From Janthinobacterium sp. ROICE36 (GTDB lineage Bacteria > Pseudomonadota > Gammaproteobacteria > Burkholderiales > Burkholderiaceae_D), in contig NZ_PEBS01000058.1 of the NCBI RefSeq assembly GCF_002869965.1, positions 1 to 35,614 on the forward strand: DNA of 35,614 bases. Reading direction: 5' to 3'. A program made the translations under genes and the position numbers. The first letter of the stretch is position 1. The number at the start of each line of letters is the position of its first letter. Under the pieces are notes generated by a model that ran no database searches, was not told where the DNA came from, and saw nothing but the letters and a program-made list of their open reading frames with translations. This document shows, in pieces, positions 1 through 6,053 of this stretch.

Positions 1-206
1 ATGCCGTTGGCAAACGGCAGATGTTGGCGCAGCCAGTCGAGCTTCGTTTCGCTCCACTCGACAACCGTCGTCCAACTCTCAGCGCCACTGATGACGGCGC
101 AGATCGCCGCCAGCAGCAACTCGTCGAATCGATAGGGGCATTGCCGCGCACGTGGGTCGTTCAAGTCATCGAATGCTGCCACTAAAGAGATCGGTTCGTT
201 TGCCAT
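1..206 (-). CDS. ISAs1-family transposase, N-terminal part (cut by window edge)
   Basis: Read on the minus strand from an ATG at 206, this gives 68 residues before the window ends. The protein begins MANEPISLVAAFDDLNDPRA and continues with LLLAAICAVISGAESW, then W-E-T-K-L-DWLRQHLPFANG. This is the N-terminal 'DDE_Tnp_1-associated' domain of ISAs1 (H-repeat type) transposases. The family normally runs on to a DDE nuclease domain after a 'GIPSHDTF'-like stretch, which would lie to the left of the window. Whether the full gene is intact cannot be judged. The upstream end of the element, between 207 and about 330, could not be fixed because no partner inverted repeat is visible. Confidence 0.85.
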   Translation of the reverse strand, partial: MANEPISLVAAFDDLNDPRARQCPYRFDELLLAAICAVISGAESWTTVVEWSETKLDWLRQHLPFANG

Positions 207-391
207 TTACGCGTCCAAATACCGAGAGTAAACGCCTTTCTCAACGTGTTTACAAGCAATATTTCACCCTATCGTCACTCCGAGCACCTACCCTTCATGC
301 AATCGCCCTGATGCAAGCCCCTTGGGCTGGCCGTGTAAAAATTTCTTACAAATTTAGCGATGTCTGGGGCACTTTTCGCCGATTTCAAGGC

Positions 392-419
392 CTTGAAGGC
401 CGCTTGATCGTCCTTAGAT
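392..419 (+). promoter_or_regulatory. Candidate heat-shock (sigma-32) promoter of hsp20
   Basis: CTTGAA at 392-397 is followed after 14 bases by CCTTAGAT at 412-419. This resembles the sigma-32 pattern (CTTGAA, 13-15 bases, CCCCATNT), although the -10 part matches only partly. It lies about 70 bases before the Hsp20 start codon, leaving room for the structured leader described next. Confidence 0.45.
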
Positions 420-429
420 TGGGTAGCAA

Positions 430-481
430 GCGGATGCTCACGGTGAGGTCCGCCCCTCTTATCGCTTCATTTGAAAAGGAT
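430..481 (+). promoter_or_regulatory. ROSE-like RNA thermometer in the hsp20 leader
   Basis: Two hairpins can be drawn. The upstream one pairs GCGGA (430-434) with TCCGC (449-453) and CTCA (437-440) with TGAG (444-447). The second pairs ATC (461-463) with GAT (479-481) and CTT (465-467) with AAG (476-478), leaving G464 bulged. The Shine-Dalgarno bases AAGGA lie in the 3' arm. The 5' arm contains TCGCT, the U(U/C)GCU motif that defines ROSE thermometers of small heat-shock genes. Melting at high temperature would free the ribosome site. The fold is drawn by hand, not calculated. Confidence 0.6.
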
Positions 482-488
482 ATTTATC

Positions 489-965
489 ATGCGTACTTTT
501 GACCTTGCTCCCCTGTATCGTTCCGCCATTGGCTTTGACCGCCTGGCACAGCTGCTCAACGAACAGCGCGCCGATGCCCAGCCCAGCTATCCCCCCTACA
601 ACATCGAACTGGTGTCGGACGATAAATACCGCATCGTGATGGCATTGGCCGGTTTCTCGCGCGAAGAGATCGACATCATCACGGAACGTGACTCGCTGCA
701 TGTCACGGGCCGCAAGCAGAAAGATGGCGTCGAGCGCACGTTCTTGCACCGCGGCATCGCTGCCCGCGATTTCGAACAGCGTTTCCAGCTGGCCAACCAT
801 GTGAAGGTCACGGGCGCCACGTTTGAAAACGGCATGCTGACCATCGACCTGGTGCGTGAAGTGCCGGAAGCGCTGAAACCGCGCAAGATCGAGATCGGCA
901 CCGGCAGCGACACCCACGCCACCGCCGCTAACGTGAATGCGCTGGAACAGCGCCAGGCAGCCTGA
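489..965 (+). CDS. Small heat-shock protein, Hsp20/IbpA family
   Basis: The protein has 158 residues. The N-terminus MRTFDLAPLYRSAIGFDRL is the hallmark of proteobacterial IbpA-type small heat-shock proteins. The alpha-crystallin domain spans roughly residues 35-130 (YRIVMALAGFSREEIDI, then ENGMLTIDLVREVPEALKPRKIEI). Such proteins form large oligomers that hold unfolding proteins in a refoldable state for DnaK and ClpB. I chose ATG 489 because AAAAGGA lies 9-15 bases upstream and the family starts at this methionine. The gene stands alone, with a heat-shock-type promoter and thermometer leader before it and hairpins after it. Confidence 0.93.
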   Translation: MRTFDLAPLYRSAIGFDRLAQLLNEQRADAQPSYPPYNIELVSDDKYRIVMALAGFSREEIDIITERDSLHVTGRKQKDGVERTFLHRGIAARDFEQRFQLANHVKVTGATFENGMLTIDLVREVPEALKPRKIEIGTGSDTHATAANVNALEQRQAA

Positions 966-985
966 GCTGAGCTGAGCTGACCCCC

Positions 986-1000
986 GCGCCCCTCGGGCGC
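986..1000 (+). terminator. GC hairpin after hsp20, no T-run
   Basis: GCGCCC (986-991) pairs with GGGCGC (995-1000) around a three-base loop, 20 bases after the hsp20 stop codon. No T-run follows, so intrinsic termination is uncertain. Confidence 0.35.
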
Positions 1001-1038
1001 CCGGGCAGCCAGGAGGGTACCCTCCCATGCAGTAAAAT

Positions 1039-1061
1039 ACTGGCCGGTTGATCCGGCCAGT
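1039..1061 (+). terminator. Perfect 9-bp hairpin between hsp20 and the HtrA operon
   Basis: ACTGGCCGG (1039-1047) pairs perfectly with CCGGCCAGT (1053-1061) around a five-base loop. There is no T-tract downstream. It may be a terminator aided by Rho or simply a transcript 3' end. Confidence 0.4.
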
Positions 1062-1113
1062 GTCACGTCCAGGCCCTGTATGCCCCTCCATAGCCCGCCA
1101 TGCGGAACGCTGG

Positions 1114-1178
1114 ATTAAGCGATGCTTAAAGGCGCCAACGCCTGTTTCCAAATGGAAAAATGTTAAGCACCGCCTAAG
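1114..1178 (+). promoter_or_regulatory. Two PmrA/QseB-like direct-repeat boxes before the HtrA operon
   Basis: Box 1 is ATTAAG-N5-CTTAAA at 1114-1130 and box 2 is GTTAAG-N5-CCTAAG at 1162-1178. Both have the 11-base period of PmrA/QseB-type OmpR-family sites (YTTAA-K-N5-YTTAA-K). A -10-like stretch (TATTGCATACAT, from 1192) follows box 2 by about 14-18 bases, and the HtrA start codon is at 1232. The regulator encoded in the same operon (2778-3437) is of this class, so autoregulation is a plausible inference. Confidence 0.45.
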
Positions 1179-1231
1179 ACTCGTGGCCCACTATTGCATA
1201 CATCAAAATCTCATTGAATGAGGAGCAATTC

Positions 1232-2746
1232 ATGGAACAGCAAACGAATACCGCATCGCTGAAAATCAAACGCACCGTAGCCGCGCTGGCCGCGATCGGT
1301 GTGCTGGGCGCCGGCGGCGCCATGGTGATGCATCAGAACAATGCCGGCGCGAATGTCGCCGCTGGCGCGCCCGCCCCCACCGTGGCTGCCACCGTGGCGC
1401 CTGCCGCTGCCGCGCCCTTGGTGGCCTTGCCTGATTTTAGCCAGATCGCTGCGCGCAACAGTCCGGCCGTCGTCAACATCAGCGTGACGGGCAGCACCAA
1501 GGTGGCGTATGACCCATCGGCCCAGGCCGGCAACGATGACTTCGGCAACGACCCTTTCTTTGAATTCTTCCGTCGCTTCCAGGGGCCGCAAGGCGGGCAG
1601 CGCGGTGGCCGCGACGTGCCCACGCACGGCCTCGGTTCCGGCTTCATCGTCAGCCCGGACGGCGTCATCATGACGAATGCCCACGTGGTGCGCGATGCGC
1701 GCGAAGTGACCGTCAAGCTGAACGACCGCCGCGAATTCCGCGCCAAGGTGCTGGGTACCGATCCGAAGACCGATATCGCCGTGCTGAAGATCGACGCCAA
1801 CAACCTGCCCATCGTGCCGCTCGGCCATTCGAGCGAGCTGAAAGTGGGCGAGTGGGTGCTGGCCATCGGTTCGCCATACGGCTTCGACAGCACGGTGACG
1901 GCGGGCGTGGTCAGCGCCAAGGGCCGTTCCCTGCCAGACGACAGCAATGTGCCGTTCATCCAGACCGACGTGGCAGTGAACCCCGGCAATTCGGGCGGCC
2001 CCCTGTTCAATACACGCGGCGAAGTGGTCGGCATCAATTCGCAGATTTACAGCCAGACGGGCGGCTTCCAGGGCTTGTCGTTTGCCATCCCGATCGACCT
2101 GGCCGGCCGCATCAAGGACCAGATCGTCGCCACGGGCAAGGCCAGCCACGCCAAGCTGGGCGTGACGGTGCAGGAAGTCAACCAGGGCTTTGCCGATTCG
2201 TTCAAGCTGGCCACGCCGGAAGGCGCGCTGGTGGCCAACGTCGAACGGGGTAGCCCGGCCGACAAGGCAGGCCTGAAGTCGGGCGACGTGGTGCGCAAGG
2301 TGAATGGCCAGCGCATCATCGGCTCGGCCGACCTGCCCGCGCTGGTGGGCACGTCCTTGCCAGGCGACAAGATCAGCCTCGATGTCTGGCGTGACGGCAA
2401 GATCGTCGGCCTGACGGCGACCTTGGGCAATGCAGCCGACAAGGTGGCCGAGGTGGCGAAAAGCGACAGTGCGGCCGGCAAGGTAAAGCTGGGCCTGGCC
2501 CTGCGTCCCTTACAATCGGATGAAAAACGCGAGGCGGGCATCAGCGCCGGCCTGCTGGTGGAAGACGCAGGCGGTGCGGCGGCGAATGCCGGAGTGCAGC
2601 CGGGCGACGTGCTATTGTCGGTGAATGGCCGCCCCGTCAACACGGTCGAGCAGGTGCGCGATGTGGTGGAAAAATCCGCCAAGTCGGTGGCCTTGCTGAT
2701 ACAGCGCGGCCCGGACAAGATCTTCATCCCCGTGCGTTTGGGTTGA
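1232..2746 (+). CDS. Do/HtrA-family periplasmic serine protease (DegP/DegQ/MucD-like)
   Basis: The protein has 504 residues. A hydrophobic segment near residues 14-34 exports or anchors it and is followed by an Ala/Pro-rich linker. The trypsin-like domain carries the full triad: His151 (TNAHVV), Asp181 (KTDIAVLKI) and Ser254 (NPGNSGGPLF). Two PDZ domains follow, about residues 305-395 and 420-500. HtrA proteases degrade or chaperone misfolded envelope proteins. I chose ATG 1232 because GAGGAG lies 7-12 bases upstream; an upstream ATG at 1214 has no such site. A response regulator follows after 31 bases and then a kinase, so protease and sensing system form one envelope-stress operon. The family is certain; DegP versus DegQ/MucD is not settled. 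Confidence 0.93.
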   Translation: MEQQTNTASLKIKRTVAALAAIGVLGAGGAMVMHQNNAGANVAAGAPAPTVAATVAPAAAAPLVALPDFSQIAARNSPAVVNISVTGSTKVAYDPSAQAGNDDFGNDPFFEFFRRFQGPQGGQRGGRDVPTHGLGSGFIVSPDGVIMTNAHVVRDAREVTVKLNDRREFRAKVLGTDPKTDIAVLKIDANNLPIVPLGHSSELKVGEWVLAIGSPYGFDSTVTAGVVSAKGRSLPDDSNVPFIQTDVAVNPGNSGGPLFNTRGEVVGINSQIYSQTGGFQGLSFAIPIDLAGRIKDQIVATGKASHAKLGVTVQEVNQGFADSFKLATPEGALVANVERGSPADKAGLKSGDVVRKVNGQRIIGSADLPALVGTSLPGDKISLDVWRDGKIVGLTATLGNAADKVAEVAKSDSAAGKVKLGLALRPLQSDEKREAGISAGLLVEDAGGAAANAGVQPGDVLLSVNGRPVNTVEQVRDVVEKSAKSVALLIQRGPDKIFIPVRLG

Positions 2747-2777
2747 AAACGAGAATAACGAGATAGAGAGGCAAGCC

Positions 2778-3437
2778 ATGCGCTTATTGCTGGTAGAAGA
2801 CGACACGATGATAGGCGAGGTGGTGCTCGATTTGCTGCGCGCCGAGCATTACGCGGTGGACTGGGTCAAGGATGGCGACATGGCCGATACGGCACTGCAA
2901 ACGCAAACCTATGACCTGGTGCTGCTGGACCTGGGCTTGCCCCGCAAGGATGGCCTCGACGTGCTGCGCTCGATGCGTTTGCGCAAACTCGACACCCCGG
3001 TGCTGGTGGCCACGGCGCGCGACGCCGTCGAACAGCGCATCGCGGGCCTCGACGCGGGCGCCGACGATTACGTCTTGAAGCCGTATGATCTCGACGAACT
3101 GCTGGCGCGCATACGTGCCCTGCTGCGGCGCGCCTCGGGGCGGCCGGAACCGATCTTCGAGCACCAGGGCGTGAGTATCAATCCGCTGACGCGCGAAGTG
3201 ATCGCCGAGGGCCAGCCCGTCAACCTGTCGGCGCGCGAATGGGCCGTACTGGAAGCCTTGATCGCGCGCCCTGGCATCGTGCTGTCGCGCGCGCAGCTGG
3301 AAGAAAAACTGTATAGCTGGAAGGATGAAGTCAACAGCAATGCCGTGGAAGTGTATATCCATGGCTTGCGCAAGAAGCTGGGCAGCGATTTGATCCAGAA
3401 CGTGCGCGGCCTCGGTTACATGGTGCCCAAGGCATGA
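2778..3437 (+). CDS. OmpR-family response regulator, PmrA/QseB-like
   Basis: The protein has 219 residues. The receiver domain (1-115) has the acidic pair in VEDD, phospho-acceptor Asp51 (LLDLGLP), a switch Thr in VATAR and Lys101 (LKPYD). The winged-helix DNA-binding domain (about 125-217) ends in the typical VYIHGLRKKLGS and VRGLGYM motifs. This is a transcription factor controlled by phosphorylation, and the LLVEDD start and LGLP motif are typical of the QseB/PmrA/TctD subgroup. A ribosome site (AGAGAGG) precedes ATG 2778. The stop codon overlaps the kinase start (ATGA), so the two are translationally coupled. Two candidate binding boxes lie before the upstream htrA gene. Confidence 0.93.
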   Translation: MRLLLVEDDTMIGEVVLDLLRAEHYAVDWVKDGDMADTALQTQTYDLVLLDLGLPRKDGLDVLRSMRLRKLDTPVLVATARDAVEQRIAGLDAGADDYVLKPYDLDELLARIRALLRRASGRPEPIFEHQGVSINPLTREVIAEGQPVNLSAREWAVLEALIARPGIVLSRAQLEEKLYSWKDEVNSNAVEVYIHGLRKKLGSDLIQNVRGLGYMVPKA

Positions 3438-4774
3438 GGATGAAGGTCACGGTGACGCACTCGCTGCGCGGCCGCCTGCTGTGGTTTTTGCTGGCGGCCA
3501 TCATCATGGCGGCCCTGGCGCAGGCGTCGATCGCCTACCGCAGCGCCCTGTACGACGCCGACCAGATTTTTGACTATCACATGCAGCAGATGGCCCTGTC
3601 GCTGCGCTCCGGCGCACCGCTGGCCAATCACGCGCAAGCCTTGCCGGCCGACCCCGTCAACAACGACATGGTGGTGCAGGTGTGGACGCCGGACGGCGTG
3701 CAGGTGTTTCGTTCGATCACGCGTGCGGAATTGCCGCAGCGCGCCGTGCTGGGCTTTTCCAACGTGAAGGCGAACGGCACCACTTACCGCATCTTTTCCG
3801 TGCAAACCAGTTCCCAGACCGTGCAGATCGCCCAGGATATGGCCGTGCGCAAGCGCATGGCCGGCAGCCTGGCGTTGCGCACAGTCGGCCCCATTGCCCT
3901 GATGGCGCCGATTCTGATGCTGGTCGTGTGGTGGGTCGTCAGCGGTTCGCTGGCGCCCGTCTCGCGCGTGCGCAAGCAGGTGGCGGCGCGCCAGGCGGAC
4001 GATCTGTCGCCCGTCTCGGAAGCGGGCTTGCCCGACGAAGTGCGCCCTCTGGTGCATGAATTGAACCTGCTGTTCGGCCGCGTAAAAACGGCGTTCGACG
4101 CGCAGCAGCATTTTGTCGCCGACGCCGCGCATGAATTGCGCACGCCGCTGGCGGCCCTGAAATTGCAGGTGCTCAGCCTGGAACGGGCCGAATCGGAAGA
4201 AAAACGCAGCCTGGCGATTTCCCGCGTCAGCGCCGGCATCGAAAGGGCCACGCGCCTGGTCGAGCAGCTGCTGGTGCTGGCGCGCCAGGAAGCGAGCGCC
4301 GCCAGCGGCGACCAGCTGCAGGCGGTGGACTTGAACGATGTCGTCAAGCGCGCGCTGGGCGACATGGCCGGCATCGCGCAGGCGCGCAAGATCGACCTGG
4401 GCTTGCACCACATGGACCCGGCCAAGGTGGCGGGCCAGGCCGACGCGCTCAATATCATGCTGCGCAACCTGGTCGACAACGCCATCAAGTACACGCCGCA
4501 GGGCGGCACGGTCGATATCGACCTGCGCGCCAGTCCCGTCGGCGTGACCTTGTCCGTGGAAGACAACGGTCCCGGCATCCCGCCCGAGGAGCGCGAGCGC
4601 GTCTTCAGCCGCTTTTACCGCGTGCCCGGCACGGACGCCAACGGCAGCGGCCTGGGACTGGCCATCATCAAGGCCATCGCCGAGCGCCACGGCGCGCGCC
4701 TGGTGCTCGATAGATCCGAGCGCCTGGGTGGCCTGTGCGTGCGCGTGGAATTTCCGCAAGCCGTGAAAAAATAA
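3434..4774 (+). CDS. Two-component sensor histidine kinase, PmrB/QseC-like
   Basis: The protein has 446 residues. Transmembrane helix 1 is about residues 15-35, the periplasmic sensor region about 36-150 and helix 2 about 152-171. HAMP and dimerisation segments follow, with His233 in the H-box (DAAHELRTPLAAL). The ATPase domain has the N-box (LRNLVDNAIKYTP, 343-355), G1 (DNGPGIP, 377-383) and G2 (GSGLGLA, 404-410). It is complete, with every catalytic box present. Its start overlaps the regulator stop by four bases. The 115-residue periplasmic loop would sense an envelope signal, but the ligand cannot be read from the sequence. Confidence 0.93.
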   Translation: MRMKVTVTHSLRGRLLWFLLAAIIMAALAQASIAYRSALYDADQIFDYHMQQMALSLRSGAPLANHAQALPADPVNNDMVVQVWTPDGVQVFRSITRAELPQRAVLGFSNVKANGTTYRIFSVQTSSQTVQIAQDMAVRKRMAGSLALRTVGPIALMAPILMLVVWWVVSGSLAPVSRVRKQVAARQADDLSPVSEAGLPDEVRPLVHELNLLFGRVKTAFDAQQHFVADAAHELRTPLAALKLQVLSLERAESEEKRSLAISRVSAGIERATRLVEQLLVLARQEASAASGDQLQAVDLNDVVKRALGDMAGIAQARKIDLGLHHMDPAKVAGQADALNIMLRNLVDNAIKYTPQGGTVDIDLRASPVGVTLSVEDNGPGIPPEERERVFSRFYRVPGTDANGSGLGLAIIKAIAERHGARLVLDRSERLGGLCVRVEFPQAVKK

Positions 4775-4804
4775 TGTCTTGACCATGATCTTTGGCATGT
4801 TGCA

Positions 4805-4833
4805 TTGACGCGCGCGCCGCTGGCATATATTGT
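4805..4833 (+). promoter_or_regulatory. Candidate sigma-70 promoter of the CoaD-HD gene
   Basis: TTGACG at 4805-4810 is followed by TATATT at 4826-4831 (15-base spacer) or TATTGT at 4828-4833 (17-base spacer). It lies 36-64 bases before ATG 4869 and separates this gene from the two-component operon. Confidence 0.5.
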
Positions 4834-4868
4834 CTGCGCAATAAGCAATCAAGCAAACGGAGCGCAGC

Positions 4869-6017
4869 ATGCAGAAGATCGGCTTTTCAGGAACGCTAGA
4901 CCCCATCACCAATGGCCACATGTGGGTGATCGGCGAAGCACGTTCGCTTGCCGACGAGGTGATCGTCTTCCTGTCGCAAAACCCTGCCAAGAAACCGCAA
5001 TTTCCCGCCGAGGACCGCAAGCGCATCATCGAGCAGAGCGCGCGCGAGTGCGGCTGGGAGAATGTGCAGGTGGTTATCGTCAAGGGCGACTACACGGCGC
5101 GCGCGGCGAAAAAGCATGGCTGCGATTACCTGATCCGCGGCATCCGCACGACAGCCGATTTCGACTATGAAAACCTGATCCAGCAAACGAATGTGGACGT
5201 GCTTGCCGGCGCCAAGACGATTTTCGTCATGCCGCCGCGCGACCTCGGCTCCGTCAGCTCCAGCTTCGTCAAGGCGCTGGAAGGCCCCGTGGGCTGGAAC
5301 TGGACCATGAAGAAATTCGTCCCCGGCCCCGCCTACCAGGCGTGGATACTCGACTGCCTGCGCAAGGAGTGGGAAGCGCTGTGGAATTACGCCACCGCCT
5401 CGCAAGCGGACATCGCGCTGGCTGACCACTGGTTCGCGCATCTGACGGGGCCGCAGGCGTATGGCGGCACGGACCGTCACTATCACAACCTCGACCACCT
5501 GGTGCACGGCCTGTCGGAAATCCGCGTGTGGGCCGACAATACTTATGCGCCCAAACGCGATAGCGCGCTGCTCAAGAAAGCCTTCTGGTTCCATGACGCC
5601 GTCTACAGCCACGACGAAGACGCCCTGTATTCCAGCGAAGAGGCGAGTGCCCAGCTGTGGCTGTCCAGCGGCCTCGATGCCGGGGACAACCTTGATGTGG
5701 CGCAATTGATACGCGCCACCGACCATTTCCAGGGACCGGGCATCAGCCACGCGCTGAAGGATGCCATGCTCAGCGCCGACCTGGCCATCCTCGGGCAGGA
5801 CGAGGAAGTGTATCAAGCCTATACGCAAGCCATCGGCCTTGAATACGCGCATGTGGACCCCGCGCGCTTCAACGAGCAGCGGGGCCTGGCCTTGCAGCAT
5901 CTGTGCGCCAAGGCGCAGGCGGGACAGTTGTTTGGCGATGCGTATTTCGCCGACCAGTACAATGAGCGGGCGATAGCGAACATGCAGAAAGAGATTGCGG
6001 CGCTGGCCGGCGGCTGA
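4869..6017 (+). CDS. Fusion: CoaD-like nucleotidyltransferase + HD-type phosphohydrolase
   Basis: The protein has 382 residues and two enzymes. Residues 1-168 match phosphopantetheine adenylyltransferase (CoaD, the fourth step of coenzyme A synthesis) over its usual length. Visible motifs are GTLDPITNGH with TxGH at 14-17, NPAKKPQF, RGIRTTADFDYE (90-101) and SVSSSFVK. Residues about 180-380 match the COG4339 HD-superfamily hydrolases: HYHNLDHL (204-211), FHDAVY with His242-Asp243, LIRATDHF and ADLAILG with Asp304. A single reading frame covers both, with no break. CoaD is normally a separate protein of about 160 residues, so this may be a second copy with another substrate. GTLDP in place of GTFDP also departs from the norm. 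ATG 4869 lies just after GGAGCGCAGC. Confidence 0.85.
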   Translation: MQKIGFSGTLDPITNGHMWVIGEARSLADEVIVFLSQNPAKKPQFPAEDRKRIIEQSARECGWENVQVVIVKGDYTARAAKKHGCDYLIRGIRTTADFDYENLIQQTNVDVLAGAKTIFVMPPRDLGSVSSSFVKALEGPVGWNWTMKKFVPGPAYQAWILDCLRKEWEALWNYATASQADIALADHWFAHLTGPQAYGGTDRHYHNLDHLVHGLSEIRVWADNTYAPKRDSALLKKAFWFHDAVYSHDEDALYSSEEASAQLWLSSGLDAGDNLDVAQLIRATDHFQGPGISHALKDAMLSADLAILGQDEEVYQAYTQAIGLEYAHVDPARFNEQRGLALQHLCAKAQAGQLFGDAYFADQYNERAIANMQKEIAALAGG

Positions 6018-6031
6018 GCGCCGTCAGCCGC
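6010..6031. terminator. Hairpin between converging CoaD-HD and OsmC-YcaO genes
   Basis: GCGGCTGA (6010-6017) pairs perfectly with TCAGCCGC (6024-6031) around a six-base loop. The stem includes the stop codon of the CoaD-HD gene. There is no T-run on either side, so its role as a terminator is uncertain. Confidence 0.35.
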
Positions 6032-6053
6032 TCGCCAGTCCTGATTTGCCGTC

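Noticed and set aside
961..1000. CTGAG repeats and GC hairpin after hsp20 as a CRISPR or REP array
   Set aside because: Only a few five-base repeats are present, with no spacer structure. They are explained as a stop-codon region and a simple hairpin.
3416..5083. Long minus-strand open frame across the regulator/kinase/CoaD-HD genes
   Set aside because: It is antisense to three well-supported genes, rich in His/Gln/Arg as expected for a GC-rich shadow frame, and has no recognisable domain.
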